Source of the DNA: an uncultured Anaerotruncus sp.
Lineage (GTDB): Bacteria > Bacillota > Clostridia > Oscillospirales > Acutalibacteraceae
Length of the DNA stretch: 64,000 nucleotides
Assembly (NCBI GenBank): GCA_900539775.1
Contig: UQDL01000001.1
Location: forward strand, 124,001 to 188,000
Direction: 5' to 3'
Shown here: positions 35,989 through 44,788 of the stretch, in pieces
How the letters are laid out: each line of letters starts with the position of its first letter
Position numbering within the stretch: position 1 is the first letter of the stretch
Notes under the pieces: model-generated
What the model was told of the DNA's origin: nothing
The model's input: the letters and a program-made list of their open reading frames with translations, nothing else
Database searches by the model: none
Position numbers and translations under genes: made by a program

Positions 35989-38031
35989 TCACTGAATTCT
36001 GCCAAATTGCTTTTCTATTTCATATTTTGAAACCTTAATCATAACCGGCCTGCCGTGGGGGCAATATTTTATGCCCGGCATTGAGAACAATTTTTTAACA
36101 AACAGCTCCCTTTCCTGCGGCGATGTGTAATCCCCGCCCTTAACGGCGCTCCTGCACGATGCGGAATGAAAAATCCAATCCATTCTGTCAGGCTCAATAT
36201 CCGTTTTATGCTCAAGCAGTTTTTGTGCTATTTCAAGAATTAAATCCTTGGCATCATCACCGTCAAGCAACGATGGGGTTTCACGCACAATTACCGTATT
36301 GCTGCCGAAATCCTCAACCGCAAATCCGCATTTTGAAAGCAAATTCAGATTTGAGATTATGCAATCATATTCATCGGGTGCCAATGAAACGGCAACGGGC
36401 ACAAGCAGCATTTGAGATGCAATTCCGCTTTTCCTTGCATCTGCCTTGAAGCGCTCAAAATTCATTCTTTCGTGCGCTGCATGCTTATCTATATAATAAA
36501 GACTGTTTTCTGTTTCAACGATTATATATGTGCTAAACGCTTCGCCCACCACTTTGAATTCGGGCATTGCCTCGCCCTGCTCAACAATTGAAACTTCATC
36601 GCCGCCGGAGGGCTCCGATGCACTTTCCGCACGGGATTCGTTTCTTGCAGCAAAATCAATGCCGCCGTTTGCAATCAAAGAGGTGTTTGTTTTGGAATCC
36701 GTGCCGCCGCCGTAAACAACATCTGAGCTTGATTCTTTAGAATCCGAAAAATCAATTGCAACAACGGTTTTGCTTTCGTCATCATGCAGTGTTTCGGCCG
36801 CCGAAAAAACAGAATCCGAAGATATTTTATAATCTGACGGATTACCGTAGCTTTCTTTTCTGCGATGCGCCGTATATTCCGAAGAATCTGCCAAACTCCA
36901 ATCAGACGAACGAACCTTGCCGAATTTCAATTGAGCCGGCTGCACGGGCTTAACTCCGAAATCTGTTTTAGCAGAGCTTTTTTCAAGATTTTTATAATTT
37001 TTGCCGCTTCCATCCGAATGAAAAGCAGCTTCTTTAACGCTGTTATCGGCCTCAACGGCGGTTTTAACGCCGTAATAAACCAAATCAAAAACAGGGCGCT
37101 CATTTACAAAACGAACTTCTGTTTTTGCAGGATGCACATTAACATCCACAAGGGCTGCATCCATTTCTATATTCAAAACACAGGCGGGATACCTGCCAAC
37201 CATTATTGAATTTTTATAAGCCTGCTCAAGTGCGGCCATTGCGGTTGCGCTTTTAACAAGCCTGCCGTTTATAAAGAAAAACTGCATTGCACGGCTTTTT
37301 CTTGATTGATGCGGCCTTGAAACAAAGCCTGTTATTCGCATTGAATTGAGGAAATAATCAACGGGAATCAAAGTATCGGACAAATCGGAGCCAAACACCG
37401 AATAAACCGTGCTCTTTAAATCGCCGTTTCCGGAAGTAAGCAAAACCTGCTTACCGTCTCTGATAAAGCGAAATGATATTTCCGGATGTGAAAGAGCAAT
37501 TCTGTCTGCCACGCCCTGAACGGCATTTCCCTCTGTTACATCTTTTTTAAGAAACTTCATTCTTGCAGGCACGTTAAAGAAAATATCACGCACAATTATT
37601 GTTGTGCCCGCCGGGCATCCTGCCGGCGAAAAATCAACTTCCTCGCCGCCGCAAATTTCATAACGCGTGCCGATTTCCTCAGCTTGCGTTTTGGTGAGCA
37701 TTTCCACCTTTGCAACCGCAGCAACGGAAGCCATGGCCTCGCCCCTGAAGCCGAGAGTGCCTATTGAATTAAGATCATCGCTTTTTGCGATTTTTGATGT
37801 TGCATGAGAAATAAACACCTTGCGCACATCATCCTTTGAAATTCCGCAGCCGTCATCCGTTATTCGGATATAAGTTGTGCCGCCGTTTTTAATTTCAAGC
37901 GTTATGTGCTTTGCGCCGGCATCAATTGAATTTTCAATCATTTCCTTAACAACGCTCATGGGCCTTTCAACCACTTCACCTGCGGCTATAAGGCTGTAAA
38001 CCTCTTTCGGCAGAATATTTATTACAGACAT
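35989..38031 (-). CDS. mutL: DNA mismatch repair protein MutL (endonuclease type)
   Basis: MutL links mismatch recognition by MutS to strand incision and excision. The 680-residue protein has the GHKL ATPase motifs ENSIDAGA near residue 32, DDGCGI near 58 and GFRGEAMASVAAVA near 92. The C-terminal domain carries the endonuclease metal motif DKHAAHERMNFE near residue 525, with ACR-type and CPHGRP motifs nearby, so it is the nicking type used by bacteria without MutH. The linker (about 335-490) is Ser-rich and disordered. It starts 31 nt after mutS. Confidence 0.96.
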   Translation of the reverse strand: MSVINILPKEVYSLIAAGEVVERPMSVVKEMIENSIDAGAKHITLEIKNGGTTYIRITDDGCGISKDDVRKVFISHATSKIAKSDDLNSIGTLGFRGEAMASVAAVAKVEMLTKTQAEEIGTRYEICGGEEVDFSPAGCPAGTTIIVRDIFFNVPARMKFLKKDVTEGNAVQGVADRIALSHPEISFRFIRDGKQVLLTSGNGDLKSTVYSVFGSDLSDTLIPVDYFLNSMRITGFVSRPHQSRKSRAMQFFFINGRLVKSATAMAALEQAYKNSIMVGRYPACVLNIEMDAALVDVNVHPAKTEVRFVNERPVFDLVYYGVKTAVEADNSVKEAAFHSDGSGKNYKNLEKSSAKTDFGVKPVQPAQLKFGKVRSSDWSLADSSEYTAHRRKESYGNPSDYKISSDSVFSAAETLHDDESKTVVAIDFSDSKESSSDVVYGGGTDSKTNTSLIANGGIDFAARNESRAESASEPSGGDEVSIVEQGEAMPEFKVVGEAFSTYIIVETENSLYYIDKHAAHERMNFERFKADARKSGIASQMLLVPVAVSLAPDEYDCIISNLNLLSKCGFAVEDFGSNTVIVRETPSLLDGDDAKDLILEIAQKLLEHKTDIEPDRMDWIFHSASCRSAVKGGDYTSPQERELFVKKLFSMPGIKYCPHGRPVMIKVSKYEIEKQFGRIQ

Positions 38032-38062
38032 TTATTTCTCACCTCTCTAAATCAAAGGGGCG

Positions 38063-40699
38063 TTAAAGCTCCTCTGCTTTTTTCTTTAAATCATAAAGTG
38101 TTTGCATTGCTTCAATAGGCGTTAGTGTGTTTACATCCGTGGCCTTTAAAATTTCAAGGATTTCATTTTTACCGTTTGCGGTAAAGTTATACTGAATATC
38201 CTCTTCATCTTCCGTTACGGACTCCTCCGCCTTAAATTCGATGGCTGTTTTGTTTTGCTCAAGCTCTTTTAAAATTACTTTGGCTCTGCGCACAACGGAA
38301 TCCGGCACGCCTGCAAGCTTGGCAACCTCAATGCCAAAGCTTTCATCTGCGCCGCCGCGCACTATTCTGCGCAAGAAGGTTATATCGTCGCCTCGCTTTT
38401 TTACGGCAATTGAATAGTTTTTAACACCCTCCGACAAGCCTTCCATAGCGGTGAGTTCGTGATAATGAGTGGCAAAAAGTGCCTTTGCGCCAAGTGTTTT
38501 CTTTTTGCAAACAAATTCAAGCACGGCTCTGGCGATGCTCATACCGTCAAACGTTGAAGTGCCCCTGCCGATTTCATCAAGAATTATCAAGCTGTTTTTA
38601 GTGGCATTTTTAAGAATATCCGCCACTTCGCTCATTTCAACCATAAAAGTGGAGCGGCCCGTTGCCAAATCATCGGCAGCACCGACTCTTGTGAATATGG
38701 CATCAACAATGCCTATATCCGCAGAGCGGGCAGGCACAAAAGAGCCGATTTGAGCCATAAGCACTATAATGGCGATTTGGCGCATATAAGTTGATTTACC
38801 CGCCATATTGGGGCCGGTTATAATCATGCAGCGGTTATCGGCGGTGTCCAGCACGGTATCGTTAGGCACAAACGGAGCACCGTTCATAATAGCCTCCACA
38901 ACGGGATGGCGGCCGTCTTTAATATCAATCACGCCGCCTGTTGAAATTTGCGGGCAGCAGTAATTATTTGTTACGGCAACCTCGGCAAGGCTTGCCAAAG
39001 TGTCCAGCACGGCAAGAGATTTTGCCGTTTTTTGAATTCTGCCCGTTTCTTGAGATATGGTTTCCCTTACTTTGCAGAAAACCTGATATTCAAGTGCAAC
39101 CAAGCGATCTTTTGCACCCACTATTTTGCCCTCAAGCTCTTTTAATTCCTGGGTGATATATCTTTCGCAATTGGTGAGGGTTTGCTTTCTTATGTATGTT
39201 TCGGGCACCATATCTTTAAACGAATTGGTAACCTCTATGTAATAACCGAAAACTCTGTTATAGCCAACCTTAAGTTTTGGAATACCTGTTTCTTCTCTTT
39301 GGCGGGCTTCTATTGCGGCAACAACGCCTGCGCCGTCCTGCATAACGGAGCGAAGCTCATCAACCTCAGAATTAAATCCCGCTTTGATCATTCCGCCCTC
39401 ACGCACCGTAAGCGGAGGCTCATCCGAAACGGCCCGATCCACAAGCTCCTCAATATCCGCAAGGGGATCAATGCCCGAATTTATATCTTTCAGCAAGGCG
39501 CTTTGGCATCCGCTTAAAAGCGATTTTATCTGCGGCAGCTTTTGCACCGTTTGCTGCAGCGATTTAAGCTCTTTTGCATTTGCGGTTGAATAAGCAATCC
39601 GAGTCATCAGCCTTTCCATATCGCTGATGCCGGAGAATGCGTTTCTGAGCTTATCACGAAGCTCCGGATTATCCGCAAGCTCGCCGACGGCATTCTGCCT
39701 TTTGATTATTTGTGCGGCAGACATAAGAGGTCTTTCAAGCCAATTCCTTATCATTCTGCGGCCCATAGGAGTTTTTGTTTTATCAAGCACCCAAAGCAGC
39801 GAATGCCTTTTATCTCCCGTCATCATGGATTTTGTGAGCTCCAAATTGCGGCGAGCATTCATATCAAGCTTTAAATACTGATCGCTTTCAAAATAATCTA
39901 TATCTGCCGGTGTTTCGATTTCGTCTTTCTTTTGAACCTCTTTAAGATAGCCGATAACCGCACCGAGTGCACGCACAACCGGCTTGCTGCTTCCAAGGGA
40001 AAGGCTTGAAATTTCATCCTTTTTAAGAGTTTCAAGAATAAGCTCCGTGGCAGCGTTATAATCAAATTTTTCGTCTTCAAGCAACTGCGCCTTGGCGCCG
40101 TTTCTTGCCTTAAGAAAATCTGCGGCACGGGCATAATCAAGCGCTGCCGAATTAACAAGCACCTCTTTTGGCATATATGCCGCAAGCTGATCTATTATTT
40201 TATTTTCACTGTCTGCGCCCTTAACCGCCGTTAAATGAAATTCTGCTGTGGACACATCGGCAAAGCACAGCCCGGTTTCCTTTTCGTCTCGGCAAATGCA
40301 ACAAAGATAATTATTGATGGAATCATCAAGCATATTGCCCTCTATAACCGTGCCGGGGGTTATGATTCTTACAACATCTCTTTTAACAAGCCCTTTAACA
40401 AGCTTTGGATCCTCAAGTTGCTCGCAAATCGCAACCTTATAGCCCCTGTTAACAAGCTTTGCGATATAGGAATCGGCAGAGTGAAAAGGCACGCCGCACA
40501 TCGGCGCACGCTCGTCCATGCCGCATTCCTTGCCGGTGAGCACCAAATCAAGCTCATCAGCAGCTGTTTTGGCATCGTCAAAAAACATCTCGTAAAAATC
40601 ACCGAGGCGGAAAAACAGCAGCATGCCGGGATATCGGCTTTTGATATCAAAATACTGCTCCATCATGGGAGATAATCCGCCGTTCTTTTTTGCTGCCAT
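38063..40699 (-). CDS. mutS: DNA mismatch repair protein MutS
   Basis: MutS recognises mismatches and small loops in DNA. The 878-residue protein has the N-terminal mismatch-binding domain with the Phe-X-Glu motif in RLGDFYEMFFDDA near residue 30, Walker A GPNMAGKST near 620 and the family signature DEIGRGTSTFDG near 700. I chose the ATG at 40699 because GAGGAGG lies 6 nt before it; a longer frame is not supported. A perfect 6-bp hairpin (ACGGGC-ATT-GCCCGT) ends just upstream of the ribosome site. Confidence 0.97.
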   Translation of the reverse strand: MAAKKNGGLSPMMEQYFDIKSRYPGMLLFFRLGDFYEMFFDDAKTAADELDLVLTGKECGMDERAPMCGVPFHSADSYIAKLVNRGYKVAICEQLEDPKLVKGLVKRDVVRIITPGTVIEGNMLDDSINNYLCCICRDEKETGLCFADVSTAEFHLTAVKGADSENKIIDQLAAYMPKEVLVNSAALDYARAADFLKARNGAKAQLLEDEKFDYNAATELILETLKKDEISSLSLGSSKPVVRALGAVIGYLKEVQKKDEIETPADIDYFESDQYLKLDMNARRNLELTKSMMTGDKRHSLLWVLDKTKTPMGRRMIRNWLERPLMSAAQIIKRQNAVGELADNPELRDKLRNAFSGISDMERLMTRIAYSTANAKELKSLQQTVQKLPQIKSLLSGCQSALLKDINSGIDPLADIEELVDRAVSDEPPLTVREGGMIKAGFNSEVDELRSVMQDGAGVVAAIEARQREETGIPKLKVGYNRVFGYYIEVTNSFKDMVPETYIRKQTLTNCERYITQELKELEGKIVGAKDRLVALEYQVFCKVRETISQETGRIQKTAKSLAVLDTLASLAEVAVTNNYCCPQISTGGVIDIKDGRHPVVEAIMNGAPFVPNDTVLDTADNRCMIITGPNMAGKSTYMRQIAIIVLMAQIGSFVPARSADIGIVDAIFTRVGAADDLATGRSTFMVEMSEVADILKNATKNSLIILDEIGRGTSTFDGMSIARAVLEFVCKKKTLGAKALFATHYHELTAMEGLSEGVKNYSIAVKKRGDDITFLRRIVRGGADESFGIEVAKLAGVPDSVVRRAKVILKELEQNKTAIEFKAEESVTEDEEDIQYNFTANGKNEILEILKATDVNTLTPIEAMQTLYDLKKKAEEL

Positions 40700-40810
40700 A
40701 TTTTTCCTCCTCTGTTTTACGGGCAATGCCCGTGATTTTTATAAAATTAAGCTAAAGCCGTTGCACGCCGTAATAGGCCGTCTGCCCGGCTCTTGCCGTT
40801 TTAATTGCAA

Positions 40811-41221
40811 TCAGTGGCAACCGCCGCAGGTTGAGCAATTGTGTGTGCAGGATTCATCGGGAATCTCGCAGGTTTCGGGATCTTGGCCGTCAAAGAAAAG
40901 GCCGATCATTTTGCTGATATACTGAGCCATTTCTTCCATTTGAGAAGCGGCAGCGGAATATGCCTCCATATTCTCGTTTTTCATGATTTCCTCATAAAGA
41001 GCGGAATATTGCTTTTGCAATTCTTCTATCTTGGCATTGTCTGCCTCTTCGCCCTTGCCTGCCTCCTGCTGATATTTAAGCGATAAAAGCTGCATTTCCT
41101 GCATTTGATTTTGAAGGCTTTCATCTGCATCGTTTTTTGCCGCTGCGGCTTTAAGAGCTGCAAAGCGAGGATCGCTTTGAATTTCCTTGCCGAGCTGGCG
41201 GAGAGTTTCTTCTAAACCCAT
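40811..41221 (-). CDS. YlbF/YmcA family protein (RicF-like) with a cysteine-rich tail
   Basis: This 136-residue helical protein belongs to the Com_YlbF family. In Bacillus subtilis the RicA/RicF/RicT complex binds two 4Fe-4S clusters, and acts with RNase Y and in development. Here the last 19 residues carry five cysteines (118, 125, 129, 132, 135) and two histidines, a good candidate for cluster binding. The gene lies 21 nt after miaB, as ymcA lies next to ymcB (miaB) in B. subtilis. Which of RicA or RicF it matches best is uncertain. It ends about 110 nt before mutS. Confidence 0.82.
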   Translation of the reverse strand: MGLEETLRQLGKEIQSDPRFAALKAAAAKNDADESLQNQMQEMQLLSLKYQQEAGKGEEADNAKIEELQKQYSALYEEIMKNENMEAYSAAASQMEEMAQYISKMIGLFFDGQDPETCEIPDESCTHNCSTCGGCH

Positions 41222-41242
41222 AATTGTGATTTCCTTTCTTTT

Positions 41243-42673
41243 TTATTCTGCCAAGCGGCCCTTGAGCACATAGGTCATTGGCTCTGTAACCGTCAGCTTA
41301 AGGAAAGAGCCGATCATATCTTCGCTTCCCTCAAATTCTATAATCAAATTACCGTCTGTTCTGGCGGCAATGTAATTATCACCTGTTTTTCCCTTGCCGT
41401 AAGCAAAGCACTTAAAGGTTTTACCGGCATATTTTTTCATGTTTTCCGCAGATATTTTTTCCTGCAAATCAAGCAGCTCCCTAAGCCACTTACCTTTTTC
41501 CGCTGCCGGAACGGGATCATCAAGCTCTGCGGCGGGAGTGCCCTTGCGCGGCGAATAAATGAATGTGAACAATGATGTGAATTTAACCTGCTCCACAAGG
41601 GAAAGAGTGTCGCAAAACTCATCATATGTTTCGCCGGGGAAGCCCACTATAATATCCGAGGTTATAGAAAGCTCATCGCCCATAAGCTGCTTTGCATAAT
41701 CAATAAGTTCTAAATATTTTTCTCTTGTGTAGCTTCTGTTCATTGCCCGCAGCACACGATTGTTTCCGCTTTGAAACGGCAAATGCAAATGCTTTGCCAC
41801 CTTATCGCACGATGCCATTGTTTGCAAAAGCTCTTTGGTGCAATCCTTCGGATGGCTTGTCATAAACCTTATTCTGAAATCGCCGTCTATATCATTTATC
41901 ATCTTCAGCAGCTGTGCAAAGCTAACACGGGGTTCAAGATCTTTGCCGTATGAATTAACATTTTGCCCAAGCAGCGTTATTTCTTTATAGCCGGCTTCCA
42001 CAAGCTCTTTTGCCTCTTTAACAACATCAGCCGCCTCTCGGCTGCGTTCACGGCCTCTGACATACGGCACAATGCAATAAGTGCAAAAATTATTGCAGCC
42101 GTACATTATGGGAATCCATGCTTTTTTGTCGTTATCCCTCAGCACGGGAACGCCCTCTGCGATGGCACCGTCCGTATCCGGAAGTTCAAAAACTCTTTTT
42201 TTGCGAGTTAGCGCCTCAAACAAAAGCTGCGGCAGCTTATAAACAACATGCGTGCCGAACACAAGATCCACAAAAGGATAGCTTTTTTTAATTTTATCCG
42301 CAATGTGCTTTTGCTGCATCATGCATCCGCAGCAAGCGATTATAACGCCCGGATTTTCAAGCTTATACGATTTAAGCATGCCCACATTTCCGAAAACCCT
42401 GTCTTCTGCGTGCTCTCGCACGGCACATGTGTTAAAAATAATAAGCTGTGCCTTTGTGCGTTCTTCCGTAAAGCCATAGCCCATTTCGGCAAGCATGCCT
42501 TTAATATGTTCGCTGTCTGCCACATTTTGCTGGCAGCCGTAAGTTACTACGCAAGCAAGCGGCGGGGCGCTGTATCTTTTTGAAATAACGGAATTAACCT
42601 TTGAGCAAAACTCACGCTGGCGCATAAGCTCATACTCGCTTACAACAGCCGTTTTTCTGCCTGTTTTTTCCAT
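41243..42673 (-). CDS. miaB: tRNA-2-methylthio-N6-dimethylallyladenosine synthase
   Basis: MiaB is a radical-SAM enzyme that adds a methylthio group to i6A37 of tRNA. The 476-residue protein has the N-terminal UPF0004 domain (VTYGCQQNVADSEH near residue 45), the radical-SAM cluster motif CNNFCTYC near residue 192, and a C-terminal TRAM RNA-binding domain. I chose the ATG at 42673 because AGGAGGGGG precedes it; the longer frame lacks a ribosome site. It heads the long leftward operon. Confidence 0.96.
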   Translation of the reverse strand: MEKTGRKTAVVSEYELMRQREFCSKVNSVISKRYSAPPLACVVTYGCQQNVADSEHIKGMLAEMGYGFTEERTKAQLIIFNTCAVREHAEDRVFGNVGMLKSYKLENPGVIIACCGCMMQQKHIADKIKKSYPFVDLVFGTHVVYKLPQLLFEALTRKKRVFELPDTDGAIAEGVPVLRDNDKKAWIPIMYGCNNFCTYCIVPYVRGRERSREAADVVKEAKELVEAGYKEITLLGQNVNSYGKDLEPRVSFAQLLKMINDIDGDFRIRFMTSHPKDCTKELLQTMASCDKVAKHLHLPFQSGNNRVLRAMNRSYTREKYLELIDYAKQLMGDELSITSDIIVGFPGETYDEFCDTLSLVEQVKFTSLFTFIYSPRKGTPAAELDDPVPAAEKGKWLRELLDLQEKISAENMKKYAGKTFKCFAYGKGKTGDNYIAARTDGNLIIEFEGSEDMIGSFLKLTVTEPMTYVLKGRLAE

Positions 42674-43030
42674 TAAATCCCCCTCCTTTTCTGCTTTTTT
42701 CATCTGAAAATTACAGTTACTCATACTATTCCATAATATTTTTAATTATAGCAAACACCGAGTGCATATTCAACTGCTATTTATTAAATAATTTAAAATA
42801 ATAATATATAATATGCAGCCGAAGCTTTTTGCCTTTATTTTTGCGGCGGCAAATAATCCGTGCCGGACTAAAAAGCGGTGCCGACAGATTGTAAGCAATT
42901 TTCAAAGATAACGCTATCAAATATGCGAATTTCTTTAAAAAATTGCCGGACAGTGATATAATGTTGTTAATCCAAAGAATGGATGGGTTTTAGAAAAAAT
43001 ATCCCGAATATGCAGATTTAATGCCTATAA
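42674..43030. other. Intergenic region between miaB and the accessory island
   Basis: No intact gene is seen. The left part holds the miaB promoter. The rest is AT-rich and has many short ATs, and a possible rightward TATAAT near 42957 lacks a good -35 box. Near 42990 the frame KKYPEYADLMPIRES is open after a stop, which may be debris of the adjacent phage gene. Confidence 0.45.
42745..42773 (-). promoter_or_regulatory. Promoter of the miaB-to-ileS operon
   Basis: On the minus strand TTGAAT is followed after 17 nt by TATAAT, about 72 nt upstream of miaB. Confidence 0.75.
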
Positions 43031-43462
43031 GGGAAAGCATATATAAACTCAACCGCCCGGAGGTGTTGCAACAGAGCATACGCCTGCCCCGTGTGCAAGG
43101 CGCTGAACGGCAAGAAATTCAAGTTTTCGCAGCGTGTTCCGGGGCGAAACTTCCCGCCGATGCATCCTTGGTGCCGCTGCCATTACGGCGTTGCCGTTGC
43201 CGATTGGGATAAGTGGCAGGATGAATATGTTAAGAAGCACGGCGACGAAAGATCGAAAAGCAGCGTAGCAAGAAAAACAGAAAAATCCGCAAAAAGAATC
43301 ACTTCAAATTTTGCTCGAAATAAAACTGCTGCATTTGCTGCAAATGAATTAACTGATGATGAAGAAAAAGAAATTTTGTACTCGAGAAACAGTCAATTTT
43401 TTGTGATAGAAAAGTTCAAAGAAAAAGGCGTTTATAATATAATTTTAACGGAGATGGAATAA
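43031..43462 (+). pseudogene. Remnant of a phage minor head / capsid protein gene
   Basis: The frame from 43031 begins right after a stop and has no start codon of its own nearby. It reads the typical C-terminal signature of SPP1-gp7/Mu-F-like minor head proteins: YACPVCKALNGKKF, then RVPGRNFPPMHPWCRCHY, a Cys/His motif. The usual 250-residue N-terminal body is missing, and a second frame just upstream holds possible debris. About 90 residues of Lys-rich, unrecognised sequence follow to the stop at 43462. I read it as a truncated head gene, perhaps with a degraded C-terminal module. It is AT-richer than the flanking core genes. Confidence 0.65.
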
Positions 43463-43618
43463 ATGAGCGAAAAAAAGCCATACAGTGACAGACGGTGGAC
43501 TGATATACCTCAATGCATAGTGATAGGGCATGAAGAAATCACTGAAGAAGAAAAAAAGATGGTGAGTGATTTTAAAAAAAGGCATGCCAAAGAAGGCTTG
43601 TTTAACAAAGAGGAATAG
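43463..43618 (+). CDS. Hypothetical 51-residue protein
   Basis: The ORF begins immediately after the stop of the head-gene remnant, with no spacer, so translation could be coupled. Its product is charged, with the end EEITEEEKKMVSDFKKRHAKEG resembling an exposed helix. I do not recognise it. It lies directly upstream of the paired small-gene array, with a 3-nt gap. Confidence 0.4.
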   Translation: MSEKKPYSDRRWTDIPQCIVIGHEEITEEEKKMVSDFKKRHAKEGLFNKEE

Positions 43619-43621
43619 CCT

Positions 43622-43825
43622 ATGTTAAAAGATGATATCGAAGTGATTGAATACAAGATACTGAAATATCTGTATGAAAGCATTAAAGCAGAACCAGCTG
43701 TTTCTAATATTATGTTTGAGCGTGGTTATGCGGAAGAAGAATACGAAGAACAAAAGCTTCACTTAATAATAGAGGAAGCATATAGAAAATGCGGAATGAA
43801 ATATTGCAGGAGGAATAAAAGTTGA
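43622..43825 (+). CDS. Small protein A1, first copy of the A family
   Basis: The 67-residue product begins MLKDDIEVIEYKILKYLYES, contains IMFERGYAEEEYEEQ and ends basic (RRNKS). Its first helix (EYKILKYLYE) resembles the start of YjcQ-type phage proteins, so A may be a short YjcQ relative. A near-identical copy follows at 44385, and a truncated one at 44789. Its TGA overlaps the TTG start of B1 by 4 nt, so A and B should be made together. Confidence 0.6.
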   Translation: MLKDDIEVIEYKILKYLYESIKAEPAVSNIMFERGYAEEEYEEQKLHLIIEEAYRKCGMKYCRRNKS

Positions 43826-44349
43826 TACCAAGTGAAAGAGAGGAATTGTTGGCTGCCGGGAAAAAGTATGCTGAATTAAGCAAAGAAATTATAAAGAAAT
43901 GGCGTGCCAAATTGCCTGAAATGATGAGAGGTGAGTGTAACGCTCCTGAAATGAAAACTTTACGAAAAGAAGAAGCTATGAGATATGGCGAAATATCTGA
44001 AAAATATAAAGAAGTTGAACTTGCAGAATATAAAATTTTAAGATATTTGAGTGAATGCAAGGAACAGGGTTGCACCGCAACACTTAAAGCTTTTTCTTGG
44101 AAATGCGATTTTTTTGAAATTCCTAAAGAATATTGGAATGAGATAATCGAATTCTATATAGAAAACAATTATGTGAGCGGAATTAAAGTTGTTACAGACA
44201 AAAATGAACGTAACTTTCTTGAAGCAGGAAAAGTAACAATAACGAATGCCGGGCTTGAGTTTCTGAATAACAATCTTTTTATGATAAATGTCGAGAAAAG
44301 AGTTAATGATTCATTTTACAAATTGCTCAAATCTAAGATGCAGGAATAA
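43822..44349 (+). CDS. B1: two-part protein with YjcQ-like C-terminal domain
   Basis: The 175-residue product starts at TTG, 8 nt after AGGAGG. Its first 65 residues (EIIKKWRAKLPEMMRGECNAPEMKTLRKE) recur alone as B2. From about residue 68 it carries a YjcQ-like winged-helix domain (EYKILRYLSECKE ... EYWNEIIEFYIENNYVSG ... ITNAGLEFLNNN). YjcQ proteins occur in prophages and their role is unknown; DNA binding is plausible from the winged-helix look. It is the only full-length B in the array. Confidence 0.6.
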   Translation: MIPSEREELLAAGKKYAELSKEIIKKWRAKLPEMMRGECNAPEMKTLRKEEAMRYGEISEKYKEVELAEYKILRYLSECKEQGCTATLKAFSWKCDFFEIPKEYWNEIIEFYIENNYVSGIKVVTDKNERNFLEAGKVTITNAGLEFLNNNLFMINVEKRVNDSFYKLLKSKMQE

Positions 44350-44384
44350 AATAAAGCACAGTGTTTTTTTACGAGGAATAACCC

Positions 44385-44588
44385 ATGTCAAAAAACGATA
44401 TCGAAGTGATTGAATACAAAATACTGAAATATCTTTACGAAAGCATTAAGGCAGAACTAGATGTTTCTAATATTATGTTTGAGCGTGGCTATACGGAAGA
44501 AGAATACGAAGAACAAAGGCTTCACCTGATAATAGAGGAAGCATGTAGAAAATGCGGCATCAAGTATTACAGGAGGTTGAGAAAGTGA
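44385..44588 (+). CDS. Small protein A2, second copy of the A family
   Basis: This 67-residue product differs from A1 in about a dozen residues, and the DNA is close to identical over the first 100 nt. It is again followed by a B-type gene that overlaps its stop by 4 nt (GTGA). Synonymous and conservative changes between A1 and A2 suggest that both were under selection after duplication. Confidence 0.6.
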   Translation: MSKNDIEVIEYKILKYLYESIKAELDVSNIMFERGYTEEEYEEQRLHLIIEEACRKCGIKYYRRLRK

Positions 44589-44785
44589 ATAAAAATAAGC
44601 AGTTAGAATATAAAAAACTCGATAAAGAAATGGTGGAGCGTGAAAAGGAAATTATCAAAAAATGGAAAGAGGCAAATCCTCACATGATAATAGGCGAATG
44701 TAACACACCCGAAATGAGAGTGTTAAGAAAGGAATGGTACGACAGATTTATGGGAATAAAAGAAAAATACAAAGACGAGAAATAG
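44585..44785 (+). CDS. B2: N-terminal B module without the YjcQ-like domain
   Basis: The 66-residue product starts at GTG after AGGAGG. It matches residues 15-65 of B1 (EIIKKWKEANPHMIIGECNTPEMRVLRKE) and stops where the YjcQ-like domain of B1 would begin. Either the module can work alone or the second domain was lost. The frame is intact. Confidence 0.55.
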   Translation: MNKNKQLEYKKLDKEMVEREKEIIKKWKEANPHMIIGECNTPEMRVLRKEWYDRFMGIKEKYKDEK

Positions 44786-44788
44786 CCT

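Noticed and set aside
40716..40736. Hairpin ACGGGC/GCCCGT as terminator between the ricF-like gene and mutS
   Set aside because: On the transcribed strand it has no T-run after it and lies just before the mutS ribosome site.
42957..42962. TATAAT as a promoter for the accessory island
   Set aside because: No acceptable -35 box is found at 15-19 nt upstream.
43021..43212. Plus-strand frame MPIRESIYKLNRPEVLQQ...
   Set aside because: It overlaps the head-gene remnant in another frame. The first part may be debris of that gene, but the rest is Arg/Pro-rich shadow sequence.
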